This document shows, piece after piece, positions 16,940 to 25,316 of a stretch of DNA of 64,000 bases (position 1 is the first letter of the stretch; each line of letters opens with the position of its first letter). This DNA comes from Acidimicrobiales bacterium. GTDB lineage: Bacteria; Actinomycetota; Acidimicrobiia; Acidimicrobiales; SZUA-35. The stretch is from the NCBI GenBank assembly GCA_041394265.1, contig JAWKIO010000005.1, forward strand, positions 682,001 to 746,000. Reading direction: 5' to 3'. The translations under genes and the position numbers were made by a program. The notes below the pieces were generated by a model. It was not told the origin of the DNA and searched no databases. It saw nothing but the letters and a program-made list of their open reading frames with translations.

Positions 16940-18196
16940 ATGTTCCTTGGCGGCAGCAACGGGGCAGGCGACGCCACCCCCGACGAACCGACCCCCAGCG
17001 GTCCCGAGCCGTCGCTGCACGACCGGATCCTCGACGCCGAAGCTGCCGTCCGACAGGCCCGCGCCACCTATTGGAAACTGCTCGCCGAGGCGGCCGAACA
17101 TGCCGGCCCGTCGGTCAGCCAACATCGCAACGAAGCGCTCTGGCTCGCCGACTCCCTCCGCATCCCCAAGGGCACCGCCGGCAGCCACTGCCACCGAGGC
17201 CGGCTCCTCTACCACCACCTCCCCGCCCTCGGCGACGCCTTCGACCACGGCGTCATCAACGAGGAACACGTCGGCCTGTTCCACCGCCTGTGGCGGCGTC
17301 CCGAACTCCGGGCCCATCTCACTGCCGATCTCGATGGCCTCATCGGGTTCGCCCGCAACGACTGGGCCACCTGCAAGGAACTCTTCGACGCCTGGGAAAC
17401 CATCGTCGACCCGATCGACCCCAACGAATACGCCGAGCGAGCCCACGCCGACCGGGGCCTCGCCACCACCGAACCCGTCAGCCAACAGGTCCTCATCCAG
17501 ATCCTGTCCACCACCGCCGCCTGGGCCCAGATCCAGCCTGCGCTCGAAGCCAAGACCGCCGAACTCTTCGAAGCCGACTGGGCCAACGCCCGAGCCCGGC
17601 TCGGCGACGACGCCACCATGGCCGACCTCGGACGCAGCGACAGCCAGCGCCGCCACGACGCCTTCGTGATCATCATGCGCCACGGCATCGGCGCCGACCC
17701 GACGCTCGCCAACGTCACCGGCAACGCGGTCATGGACGACCAGACCTTCCAAGAAGAAGCCGAGCGCCGCGACGCCATCGCGAATGGCCAAGAGCCGGTC
17801 CGACGACCGCTCGCACCTGGCGAAGCGATCGAACGGGCCCGCACCCGCCGCTGCGAAACCATCACCGGCATGGCCCTCTCCCCCGCCGATGCGTTCGACT
17901 ACACCATTGCCGGGCACGTCCGCCTCTACCGGATGAACACCACCACCGGCGAGTTCAGCCAATCACCCCGAACCCGCCTGTTCAAAGGCGCCCTCCGCAC
18001 CGGAATCCTCATCAGAGACCGGCATTGCCAAGGGCCCGGCTGCGACACCCACGCCCGCCACTGCGACATCGACCACACCACTCGATACGAAGACGGCGGC
18101 GCCACCACGCCCACCAACGGGCAACCGTTGTGCGGACCCTGCCACCGTCACAAATCCCGGCTCGAAATGCTCGGCCTCTGGCCACCCGCGCCTTGA
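16940..18196 (+). CDS. DUF222 / HNH endonuclease domain protein (13E12 type), copy A
   Basis: A 418-residue protein with a long helical DUF222 region (about 25-320) and a C-terminal HNH nuclease motif: RDRHCQGPGCDTHARHC, then DIDHTTRYEDGG, TPTNGQPLCGPCHRHK, including the zinc-type Cys pairs and the catalytic His/Asn/His. Such proteins are multicopy in actinobacteria and are thought to be selfish or DNA-damage-linked nucleases; the true substrate is unknown. ATG 16940 is chosen because it aligns with the start of copy B (62005), with equal promoter spacing; GTG 16934 is the alternative. It ends in a strong hairpin (18211-18235). Confidence 0.9.
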   Translation: MFLGGSNGAGDATPDEPTPSGPEPSLHDRILDAEAAVRQARATYWKLLAEAAEHAGPSVSQHRNEALWLADSLRIPKGTAGSHCHRGRLLYHHLPALGDAFDHGVINEEHVGLFHRLWRRPELRAHLTADLDGLIGFARNDWATCKELFDAWETIVDPIDPNEYAERAHADRGLATTEPVSQQVLIQILSTTAAWAQIQPALEAKTAELFEADWANARARLGDDATMADLGRSDSQRRHDAFVIIMRHGIGADPTLANVTGNAVMDDQTFQEEAERRDAIANGQEPVRRPLAPGEAIERARTRRCETITGMALSPADAFDYTIAGHVRLYRMNTTTGEFSQSPRTRLFKGALRTGILIRDRHCQGPGCDTHARHCDIDHTTRYEDGGATTPTNGQPLCGPCHRHKSRLEMLGLWPPAP

Positions 18197-18210
18197 CACC
18201 GCCCGCAGTC

Positions 18211-18235
18211 GCCACCCGGATCCCATCCGGGTGGC
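18211..18235. terminator. Strong bidirectional hairpin between DUF222 copy A and convergent acetyltransferase
   Basis: GCCACCCGGAT, loop CCC, ATCCGGGTGGC: an 11-bp perfect stem with a 3-base loop, 14 bp after the DUF222 stop and 18 bp before the stop of the convergent gene. There is no T-run, but the position and stability suit a two-way terminator. Confidence 0.6.
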
Positions 18236-18253
18236 GGCGCGTCGCGCTTGGCG

Positions 18254-18799
18254 CTACGGCGTTGGAGCTGTTGCCGCCCAGACCAGCCCGTGCCATGGGC
18301 CGACGCCGGCGTAGTCGTGAGCGAAGTCGAGTTCGCTCCGACGCTCGAGTCCCAGCCGCTCCATGACCGCCTCGGACCGAACGTTGTCCGCAGCGGTGTA
18401 GGCGAAGACCTCCTGGCAGCCGACCCGGCCGAATGCGTCGGTGAGGGCGGCACGCGCCGCCTCCGAGGCGAACCCATGACCCCATGCGTCACGAGCCAGC
18501 CGCCAGCCGATTTCGTGGTGAGCGCCGAGCGGGTGATCGTCGGGCTGCACGACGATGCCGCAGTAGCCGAGGAAACGGTCATGCTGATCAGTCACGACCC
18601 ATCGTGTGATGCCGTGTTCCAACCAAACGCCACGGAATCGTTCGAGCTTGGCGTCGCTGGCCGCACGCGACAGTGGCCCACCGAGGTCGGCCATCACCTC
18701 GGGATCCGCATTCATGTGTGCGAAGTCGCTGCTGTCGGCACTGCGCCACGGTCGAAGGATGAGCCGGTCGGATCTGATCTCGAAGTCGTCGCTCGCCAC
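18254..18799 (-). CDS. GNAT acetyltransferase (RimJ/RimL-like)
   Basis: A 181-residue GNAT enzyme. It opens with DFEIRSDRLILRPWRSADSS, the usual RimJ/RimL-like first strand, and has the acetyl-CoA pyrophosphate loop ARDAWGHGFASEAARA and the late AADNVRSEAVMERLGLE (motif B). GTG 18799 is chosen as the start; the open frame upstream runs through an unrelated gene on the other strand. The substrate (a protein N-terminus or small amine) is not predictable. Confidence 0.85.
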   Translation of the reverse strand: MASDDFEIRSDRLILRPWRSADSSDFAHMNADPEVMADLGGPLSRAASDAKLERFRGVWLEHGITRWVVTDQHDRFLGYCGIVVQPDDHPLGAHHEIGWRLARDAWGHGFASEAARAALTDAFGRVGCQEVFAYTAADNVRSEAVMERLGLERRSELDFAHDYAGVGPWHGLVWAATAPTP

Positions 18800-18844
18800 G
18801 AAAAGATGTTGCCACCTCGACGGTCGGCGAAGTAGGACGTCGGC

Positions 18845-19603
18845 ATGACGAGCCCCGACACGCTCCACCATCCTCGCTACACCCGCTCCAACGGCTACGA
18901 CCCGGCGTGGGTCACCGAGAACCAGATGGGGCCGAACGCCCTGTGGCTGACCGAGGCGCTCACCGAGGTCATGACGATCGAGCCGGGCATGAAGGTCCTC
19001 GACCTCGGGTGTGGCAAGGCGATGAGTTCGATCTTCCTCGCCAAGGAGTTCGGGGCACAGGTCTGGGCGACGGATCTGTGGATCCCGGCGGCGGAGAACC
19101 AGCAGCGAATCGTCGAGGCGGGCGTCACCGATCTCGTGACCCCCATCCACGCCGAGGCTCACACGTTGCCGTACGCGGCCGGCTTCTTCGATGCGATCGT
19201 GAGTCTCGACGCCTACCAGTACTTCGGGACGGCCGACCTCTACCTGGGCTACCTGCTCGACTTCCTGAACGCCGGTGGTCGGCTGGGCGCTGTCATGCCG
19301 GCAACGACTCGCGAGCTGGGGATGGAGATCCCCGAGACACTCGCCCCGTACTGGGAGTGGGACTTCTGCTGCTTCCACACGCCCGGCTGGTGGCGGACGC
19401 ATTGGGCAAAGACACAGAAGGTGACGGTCGACCAGGCCGATCTGATCGAGGACGGGTGGCGTGACTGGCTCCAGTTCAACGACTACATCGCGCCGCACGT
19501 CGAGGGGTGGTGGGTCGACGAGGTGGCAACGACGCACGACATGCTGGTGGCCGATCAGGGAGCCGAGCTCGGCTTCGCCCGGGTGGTGGCGAGCAAGCGC
19601 TGA
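18845..19603 (+). CDS. SAM-dependent methyltransferase
   Basis: A 252-residue class I methyltransferase. Motif I is VLDLGCGKAMSSIFLA (about 56-71) with the following acidic WATDLW, motif II/III is ALPYAAGFFDAIVSLDAYQYFG, and a post-motif strand lies in LNAGGRLGAVMP. The Trp-rich end (FHTPGWWRTHW; DGWRDWLQFNDYI) resembles a family of small-molecule methyltransferases often annotated only generically. It diverges from the acetyltransferase with a 45-bp gap. Confidence 0.82.
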   Translation: MTSPDTLHHPRYTRSNGYDPAWVTENQMGPNALWLTEALTEVMTIEPGMKVLDLGCGKAMSSIFLAKEFGAQVWATDLWIPAAENQQRIVEAGVTDLVTPIHAEAHTLPYAAGFFDAIVSLDAYQYFGTADLYLGYLLDFLNAGGRLGAVMPATTRELGMEIPETLAPYWEWDFCCFHTPGWWRTHWAKTQKVTVDQADLIEDGWRDWLQFNDYIAPHVEGWWVDEVATTHDMLVADQGAELGFARVVASKR

Positions 19604-19640
19604 GCTTGCGGGATGCCATGGACACGACCAGCATGTGGCC

Positions 19641-20060
19641 ATGTCCGAGGTCACCGAAACTGGTTCATTCGCCGTCCCCGCCGCTGCGCTCTGGGAGCTC
19701 GTCGCCGACTTCGGTGGGCTGGAGAAGTTCATGCCGGGCGTGACGGGGGTGACGACCGAGGGCGAGGGCGTCGGTATGCGGCGCATGGTCCCGTCCGGTG
19801 AGACGCAGGTCATCGAATCGCTCGACGTGCTCGACCCCGAAGCGATGACGCTGACCTACTCGATCGTGTCGGGTCCACTGCCGTTCAAGGACTATTCGGC
19901 CACGATGGTCGTCACTGAGGACGACGCCGAGTCGTGCACGCTCACCTGGACCGGCACGTTCGAGGCGAACGGCGTCCCGGCCGAGAAGGCCGAGCACCTT
20001 GCCGGCCGCATCTATGCCGGCGGGATCGCCGGCTATCGGGCCGCGCTCGGACTCGGCTAA
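19641..20060 (+). CDS. SRPBCC (START/polyketide-cyclase-like) family protein
   Basis: 139 residues with the helix-grip fold pattern: TETGSFAVPAAALWELVADFGGLEKFMPGV at the start, VIESLDVLDPEAMTLTYSIV in the centre, and a long C-terminal helix EKAEHLAGRIYAGGIAGYRAAL. It probably binds a hydrophobic ligand or acts as a small cyclase/hydratase. ATG 19641 fits the family start. It follows the methyltransferase by 37 bp. Its TAA shares bases with the stop of the convergent hydrolase inside TCGGCTAACCGA. Confidence 0.82.
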   Translation: MSEVTETGSFAVPAAALWELVADFGGLEKFMPGVTGVTTEGEGVGMRRMVPSGETQVIESLDVLDPEAMTLTYSIVSGPLPFKDYSATMVVTEDDAESCTLTWTGTFEANGVPAEKAEHLAGRIYAGGIAGYRAALGLG

Positions 20061-21175
20061 CCGAACAAGAGGGCAAGGGCCGTCCACGTCTGGGGCGTGG
20101 CCCCGCCACCGACGCCGGTGTCGGCGTTCCAGTACTCGGCCCAACCCGATCCGACCGCTCCGGCGGCGCACTGCTGGGCCAGCTCGGCCGCCTGCTCGGT
20201 GAAGCCGGCGGCTCGCAACGCCACGAGGAGCAGGTAGTCGAGCTGCGGCCACGACGAGCCACGCCAGTAGGTGTCGGGGTCATAGGTCGGCTCGTCGCAG
20301 TGGACGCCCCGAATCCCGTACGGCCCGGCAAAGGCGTCGGCATCGCAGAGCAGGGCCGCCGCCTCGGGCCGGGGGTCGACCAGCATGCAGAGCAGGGCGT
20401 CGGCGGTGCGGATCGACCCGGACGGGGTTGGGTCGGTCCAGATGGCCGGGATCGGATCCCAGCGGTCGCGCAGACCTGCCACCAGGGCGCCCGCTCCTTC
20501 CACCAATTCGGGATCGGCTTGGCCGACACGGTCGAGCTCGGCGATGTTCCACGCGACGAGCGCGTTGAAGCCGCACGACGGGACCCGGAAGGTGTCGGAG
20601 TCGACGGCGAAACCGCTGGAGTCGAGGACCAGGTCGGCGACGAGTTCACCCTTGACCTCCCTCCACCGCGATCGGTCCCAGGCGTCCCAGCGCGGCGAGT
20701 CGTCACAGCCGGTCTCCCAGGGATGGAACACGGGGACGAGCGCCTCACGGTCGCGTCGACGGCCGAGGAGGTGCCGGAGCCCAGCCCGGGCCCGGGCGAA
20801 GGTGTCGTCGTCGATGTCGACGCCGTGGTCGACCAGCCGGGCGAGGGCGTGCCCATACATCGGCGGTTGGGTGATCGACGACGTGAGCTCGCGCCCCCAG
20901 AACGAGGCGTGGTGGTCGGGGCGGGCCCAGTAGGTGAGGTGGGGCACGAAGCCGGTCGCCGGATCCTGGTTCGCGAGCGCCGAGCGGATCTCGGTCAGGG
21001 CTCGGGGGTCGTCGAGCTCGGCCCACACGAGTGCGTGGAAGCAGGAGTCCCACAGCCACTGGAAGGGATAGACCGAGTCGTTGGGCACACAGAATCCCTC
21101 GTCGCGCCATGCGGCATGCATCAGCGCTCGAACAGCTTCTCGATCGACGGTCACCTGCACGACGCTATGGCACAT
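20057..21175 (-). CDS. GH63-like glycoside hydrolase (glucosylglycerate/trehalase-type (alpha/alpha)6 barrel)
   Basis: A 372-residue protein with the (alpha/alpha)6-barrel signatures of the GH63/trehalase group: QWLWDSCFHALVWAELDDP (a catalytic-site W-x-W-D loop), SITQPPMYGHAL, TYWRGSSWPQLDYLL, and SGWAEYWNADTGVGGG near the end. Actinobacterial relatives hydrolyse glucosylglycerate or mannosylglycerate, compatible solutes. It has no signal peptide, so it is cytoplasmic. The start is uncertain: ATG 21175 is used, GTG 21154 is possible, and the longest frame (21220) would run into the divergent glycosyltransferase gene at 21205. Confidence 0.75.
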   Translation of the reverse strand: MCHSVVQVTVDREAVRALMHAAWRDEGFCVPNDSVYPFQWLWDSCFHALVWAELDDPRALTEIRSALANQDPATGFVPHLTYWARPDHHASFWGRELTSSITQPPMYGHALARLVDHGVDIDDDTFARARAGLRHLLGRRRDREALVPVFHPWETGCDDSPRWDAWDRSRWREVKGELVADLVLDSSGFAVDSDTFRVPSCGFNALVAWNIAELDRVGQADPELVEGAGALVAGLRDRWDPIPAIWTDPTPSGSIRTADALLCMLVDPRPEAAALLCDADAFAGPYGIRGVHCDEPTYDPDTYWRGSSWPQLDYLLLVALRAAGFTEQAAELAQQCAAGAVGSGWAEYWNADTGVGGGATPQTWTALALLFG

Positions 21176-21204
21176 CTCGGGCGGTTGGGTACCGTCGTCG
21201 CCTG

Positions 21205-22263
21205 ATGGGCCGGTGCGCATTCCTCTCGTTTCGACTCGGTGGGTCCGATGGCGTGTCGATCGTGGCCGACCAGTGCCAGACGATGTTCGGGCGGCTCGGG
21301 TGGTCGACGGTGACCGTTGCCGGCGAGGGGCCGGTCGACCGGATCATCGAGGGCTTGGCCATCGGATCAGCGACCCCGCCGTCTCGAGCCGACCTCGAGG
21401 CTGCGCTCGACGACTGCGATCTGGTCGTGGTCGAGAACCTGCTCACGATCCCGATGCAGCTGTCGGCCAGTCGAGTGGCGGCCGAGGTGTTGGCTGGCCG
21501 GCCGGCGCTGCTGCATCATCACGACCCGCCGTGGCAGCGCGAGCGGTTCGCTTCGATCACGGAACTCCCGGCGACCGACCCGGCGTGGCGCCACGTCACG
21601 ATCAACCAGTTGACCGAGCGACAGCTGCGAGATCGGGGCATCGAGGCCACGACGATCTACAACCCGTTCGACACGACCGCCCTGACCGAGCGCGAGCGCA
21701 CCCAGCTCCGTCGTGACCAGCGCGAACATCTCGGCGTTGGCGACGATGAGCCACTGATCGTGCACCCGGTGCGAGCGATCGAGCGCAAGAATCTGCCGGC
21801 TGCGCTGGCCCTGGCCGAGGCGATCGGCGCCACGTACTGGCTGACCGGTCCGGCCGAGGAGGACTATGCGCCGACGCTGGCCCGTCTGCTCGACACGGCC
21901 CGCACCCGAGTGATCCACGAACCGGCCGTCTCGCTCCCTTCGCTCTATGCCGCCGCCGATCTCGTGGTGTTCCCGTCGACGTGGGAGGGCTTCGGCAATC
22001 CGCCGGTCGAGGCGGCGATCCATCGTCGGCCGGTCCTCGTCGGCTCGTATCCGGTCGCGGCCGAACAGCGAGCGATGGGATTCGAGTGGCCCGTGTTCAG
22101 CGGGGTCGACCCCGACGTGGTGGAGGTCGCTCGACGAGAAATCGTCTCGCCTGACCCTGCCGTTCTCGACCACAATCGGGCGGTGGCGATCGAACGACTG
22201 GACATCGGGGTGGCGACGGCGCGGTTGCTTTACGTGCTGGAGCAGGCAGGCTGGCAACCATGA
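21205..22263 (+). CDS. Glycosyltransferase family 4-like protein
   Basis: A 352-residue GT-B fold enzyme. The N-terminal half begins MGRCAFLSFRLGGSDGVSIV with the acceptor-side glycine loop. The C-terminal half has HPVRAIERKNLPAALALAEA and the donor-binding region SLPSLYAAADLVVFPSTWEGFGNPPVEAAIH, the classic GT4 E-x7-E-like segment. The nucleotide-sugar donor is unknown. It diverges from the GH63-like gene with about 30 bp between starts, suggesting linked sugar metabolism (solute or glycan turnover). It overlaps the next gene by 4 bp (ATGA). Confidence 0.82.
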   Translation: MGRCAFLSFRLGGSDGVSIVADQCQTMFGRLGWSTVTVAGEGPVDRIIEGLAIGSATPPSRADLEAALDDCDLVVVENLLTIPMQLSASRVAAEVLAGRPALLHHHDPPWQRERFASITELPATDPAWRHVTINQLTERQLRDRGIEATTIYNPFDTTALTERERTQLRRDQREHLGVGDDEPLIVHPVRAIERKNLPAALALAEAIGATYWLTGPAEEDYAPTLARLLDTARTRVIHEPAVSLPSLYAAADLVVFPSTWEGFGNPPVEAAIHRRPVLVGSYPVAAEQRAMGFEWPVFSGVDPDVVEVARREIVSPDPAVLDHNRAVAIERLDIGVATARLLYVLEQAGWQP

Positions 22264-22520
22264 ATCAGCCGATCGACCCGGTGCGGGTGCAGCGAGCCAA
22301 GGTGGCCGACCTCGTGTCGAAGGGCATCCGTCTGGGGAGCGCCCTCTACGTGTTCGCCAGCGTGGTGTTCTTCGCGTCGTTCATGACCGGCTTCAAGCAA
22401 CCGGCCGTCATCGTGATCATCGTGACGATGGTGATCGGGTCGATGCTCCTCGCACCGGCGTTGGTGTTCAAGTACGGCGTGAAGGCGGCCGACCGGGCCG
22501 ACCGAGACGGCTCATGGTGA
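22260..22520 (+). CDS. Small two-helix membrane protein
   Basis: 86 residues with two membrane helices (about 26-43 and 49-68) and a charged C-terminus (KYGVKAADRADRDG). Its ATG overlaps the glycosyltransferase stop (ATGA) and its TGA lies inside the start of the TetR gene (7-bp overlap), so the three genes are probably translated from one mRNA. No family is recognised. Confidence 0.75.
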   Translation: MNQPIDPVRVQRAKVADLVSKGIRLGSALYVFASVVFFASFMTGFKQPAVIVIIVTMVIGSMLLAPALVFKYGVKAADRADRDGSW

Positions 22521-23104
22521 GTGCGGTGCGGCTTCCCGCCCCGGAGCGACGTCAGCAGCTACTCGACACGGCCCGCATGGTCTTTGCCCGGAGCGGCTTC
22601 CACGAAACATCGATGAACGACGTCGCGGCCGAGGCGGGCGTCACCAAGCCCGTGCTCTACCAGCACTTCGCCTCGAAGCGGGACCTGTTCCGGGCAGTGC
22701 TCGACGACGTCGGCCGCCGCCTCGAGCACGACATCATCCAGTCGGCGGCCAAGGCGATGACACCGCGTGAACAGGTCGAGCGAGGGCTGAGCGCCTACCT
22801 CCAGTTCGTCGAGACCGACGGCGACGGTTTCCGCCTGTTGTTCACCGGCACCAGCCGAGAAGACGACGAGTGGGTTCGGATCACCCAGCGGGTCGAGGGG
22901 TCGATCGCTCGCTCGATCGCCGACCTGATCGATGTTCCCGGCATGTCGACCGAGCGCCGCATCACCTTCGCCCACGGCATGGTCGGTTTGGCCGAGGGGA
23001 TGGTCCGCCACTCACTGGCGGCCGACCACGATGTCGACTCGCTTGCCGCCGACATGGCGACGCTGGCCTGGGGTGGCCTGCGAGGGTTGGGGTCGACGGG
23101 CTGA
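22514..23104 (+). CDS. TetR-family transcriptional regulator
   Basis: A 196-residue repressor-type regulator with an N-terminal helix-turn-helix: RRQQLLDTARMVFARSGFHETSMNDVAAEAGVT followed by the recognition helix KPVLYQHFASKRDLF. The remaining residues form the helical ligand-binding domain. ATG 22514 overlaps the preceding stop by 7 bp. Target unknown; the alpha/beta hydrolase 16 bp downstream on the same strand and the upstream glycosyltransferase operon are the nearest candidates. Confidence 0.92.
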   Translation: MVSAVRLPAPERRQQLLDTARMVFARSGFHETSMNDVAAEAGVTKPVLYQHFASKRDLFRAVLDDVGRRLEHDIIQSAAKAMTPREQVERGLSAYLQFVETDGDGFRLLFTGTSREDDEWVRITQRVEGSIARSIADLIDVPGMSTERRITFAHGMVGLAEGMVRHSLAADHDVDSLAADMATLAWGGLRGLGSTG

Positions 23105-23120
23105 CCGGCCTCGTGCCAGG

Positions 23121-24008
23121 ATGCCCGGCGTGCCTATTGCGAACGCCAACGGAATCGACCTGTACTACGAGACCTCCGGAAACCCCGACGACGAGCCGTT
23201 GCTGCTGGTCATGGGATTCACCGCCCAGCTGATCGTCTGGCCCGACGAGTTCGTGCAGGCGTTGTGCGACCGTGGCTACTTCGTGATCCGCCATGACAAC
23301 CGTGACTGCGGCCTGTCGCACAAAACCCCGGGCGACCCGCCCGATGCGGCAGCGATCATGGCGCAGGCGATGTCGGGTGGCGATGTGAGCGGGATGGCGC
23401 CCTACACCCTGTCCGACATGTCCAACGATGCGTTCGGCGTGCTCGACCATCTCGGGATCGACAGCGCCCATGTCGTTGGCGCCTCGATGGGCGGCATGAT
23501 CGTGCAGACCATGGCGATCGAGTGCCCCGAGCGTCTTCGGTCGGTCACCTCGATCATGTCGACCACTGGTGATCAGTCGGTCGGCCAGGCGACCCCGGCA
23601 GCAATGGCCGCACTACTGGCGCCGCCAGCCGATGGTCGGGAGGCGATGATCGCCCAGGGCATCGAGGGCAGCAAAGCCATCAGTGGGCCGCTGTGGAACC
23701 GTGAACTCGCCGCCATCCGAACGGCGGCGTCGTATGACCGGGCCTTCTACCCCGTTGGTGCGGCCTTCCAGATGGCCGCGATCTTCGCCTCCGGCGACCG
23801 CACCGAACGGCTGGCCGACGTCGATCTGCCGTTCCTCGTGATCCACGGCCGGGCCGACGAGCTCATCTCGTGGTCCGGCGGCGCAGCGACGGCCGAGGCC
23901 GTTCCCAACGCCGACATGCTGGTCCTGGCCCAGATGGGGCACGACATGCCGATCCCTTTGCTGCCGCAGATCGCCGACGCGATCAACGGCATTGCGAACC
24001 GCGGCTAG
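23121..24008 (+). CDS. Alpha/beta hydrolase
   Basis: A 295-residue hydrolase. The nucleophile elbow is VVGASMGGMIVQT (Ser122), the oxyanion region is LLLVMGFTAQLIVWP, the acid residue lies in FLVIHGRADELIS, and the catalytic His in LAQMGHDMP. It also has FVIRHDNRDCGLS, common in the epoxide hydrolase/haloperoxidase-like branch. Substrate unknown. Its TAG stop lies within the CTAG duplicated by the adjacent IS element, so the coding sequence survived the insertion intact. Confidence 0.88.
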   Translation: MPGVPIANANGIDLYYETSGNPDDEPLLLVMGFTAQLIVWPDEFVQALCDRGYFVIRHDNRDCGLSHKTPGDPPDAAAIMAQAMSGGDVSGMAPYTLSDMSNDAFGVLDHLGIDSAHVVGASMGGMIVQTMAIECPERLRSVTSIMSTTGDQSVGQATPAAMAALLAPPADGREAMIAQGIEGSKAISGPLWNRELAAIRTAASYDRAFYPVGAAFQMAAIFASGDRTERLADVDLPFLVIHGRADELISWSGGAATAEAVPNADMLVLAQMGHDMPIPLLPQIADAINGIANRG

Positions 24009-24027
24009 CAGGGTGCTGAAATTCTCC
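24009..24027 (+). repeat. IS left terminal inverted repeat
   Basis: CAGGGTGCTGAAATTCTCC. Compared with the complement of the right end (CAGGATGCGGAAAATCGGC), 13 of 19 positions agree, with the first 16 nearly identical. Confidence 0.75.
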
Positions 24028-24072
24028 TGATTGGTGCTCGCGTTCGGGGCGGGTATCGGTGAGCATGGGGGC

Positions 24073-25167
24073 ATGCGTGGGATCCCTGAGCGTCAGTTGT
24101 CGATGTTGTCGTCGTTGTCGACCGAGGATCTGATCCCGGCTGATCATCCGATACGGCGGATCCGGGTCGTGGTCGATGAGGTCCTGGCATCGATGGACGG
24201 CGAGTTCGACGCGATGTACGCGGCGTCGGGTCGCCGTTCGGTGCCGCCTGAGACGCTGTTGAAGGCGACGGTGTTGATGGCGATGTACTCGATCCGCTCG
24301 GAGCGGGCGTTCTGTGAGCGCCTGAACTACGACATGTTGTTCAAGTGGTTCTTGGATCTGGCGATCGATGATCGGGCGTTCGATGCGACGACGTTCACGA
24401 AGAACCGGAAGCGTCTCCTCGACCACCAGATCGCGGACCAGTTCTTCGCTGCGGTCGTGACCCAGGCGAAACTGCGTCGCTATATGTCCTCGGATCACTT
24501 CTCGGTGGACGGGACGCTGTTGCAGGCGTGGGCGTCGAACAAGAGCTTCAAACCCAACGACCAACCCGATGACGGTGATGGGAACGGGTTCGCCGGCCGC
24601 AACGCCGAGGTCGATTTCAAGGGCCAGAAACGGTCGAACAAGACCCACACCTCCACCACGGATCCCGAGGCGATGTTGTTCCGCAAGTCCAACAACGCCG
24701 CCGCGGAGCTGTCCTACATGGGGCATCTGTTGATCGAGAACCGGACCGCGTTGATCGTGGATGCCGAGTTGACTCAGGCGACCGGCTACGCCGAGCGGGA
24801 CTGCGCGACCGACATGTTGGCCCGGTTGCCGAAGACGAAACGTCGCCGGACCGTGGCGGCGGACAAGAACTACGACACCGCGGGCTTCGTCGCTGGTATC
24901 CGCGAGTTGGGGTTCACTCCGCATGTTGCGCAGAACACCAGCAACCGCCGCTCTGCGATCGATGGCCGCACGACCCGCCACGCCGGACACGCTGTGTCCC
25001 AACGGATCCGCAAACGCGTCGAGGAACCCTTCGGTTGGATCAAGACTGTCGGCGCTGGCCGCAAGCTCCGCTACATCGGCCAAGAACGTAACCGGGCCTG
25101 GTTCAAGATCGAAGCCGCTGTCTACAACCTGATCCGGATCTGCTCCCTCGACGCTGCGACCGCCTGA
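24073..25167 (+). CDS. IS5-family DDE transposase
   Basis: A 364-residue transposase. The N-terminal DUF772-type helical domain contains LIPADHPIRRIRVVVDEVL and YSIRSERAFCERLNYDMLFKWF. The catalytic triad is D146 (HFSVDGTLLQAW), D264 (VAADKNYD) and E317/E318 (RKRVEEPFGWIK). ATG 24073 is favoured over TTG 24031. No frameshift or stop interrupts it, so it should be active. Its spacer of 56 residues after the first Asp (THTSTTDPEAMLFRKSN) is typical of this group. Confidence 0.92.
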   Translation: MRGIPERQLSMLSSLSTEDLIPADHPIRRIRVVVDEVLASMDGEFDAMYAASGRRSVPPETLLKATVLMAMYSIRSERAFCERLNYDMLFKWFLDLAIDDRAFDATTFTKNRKRLLDHQIADQFFAAVVTQAKLRRYMSSDHFSVDGTLLQAWASNKSFKPNDQPDDGDGNGFAGRNAEVDFKGQKRSNKTHTSTTDPEAMLFRKSNNAAAELSYMGHLLIENRTALIVDAELTQATGYAERDCATDMLARLPKTKRRRTVAADKNYDTAGFVAGIRELGFTPHVAQNTSNRRSAIDGRTTRHAGHAVSQRIRKRVEEPFGWIKTVGAGRKLRYIGQERNRAWFKIEAAVYNLIRICSLDAATA

Positions 25168-25297
25168 ACCCCGAAACAGGGGGCGCTGACACGCCCGCAA
25201 GCCCCACCCCCCGAGCCTGGAGCCTGGCCCCCGGACCGGCCCTTCGCCCCCATCGAGCACTTACTCGCAAACCTTGAACCCGCAACACCGGCCGAGA

Positions 25298-25316
25298 GCC
25301 GATTTTCCGCATCCTG
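25298..25316 (-). repeat. IS right terminal inverted repeat
   Basis: The right end, ending TTTTCCGCATCCTG immediately before the duplicated CTAG, is the imperfect inverted partner of the left end. Confidence 0.75.

Larger units (their letters stand above)
24009..25316 (+). mobile_element. IS5-family insertion sequence, complete, with CTAG target duplication
   Basis: A 1308-bp element. Its ends are imperfect inverted repeats beginning CAGG(G/A)TGC(T/G)GAAA, and it is flanked on both sides by CTAG (24005-24008 and 25317-25320). CTAG fits the YTAR 4-bp target known for IS5-group elements. It contains one intact DDE transposase. The target is the junction between two convergent genes. Before insertion the flanks read AACCGCGGCTAGTAGCCGC, a near-perfect palindrome containing both stops. 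Intact ends, an intact gene and an exact duplication indicate a recent insertion. Confidence 0.88.
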
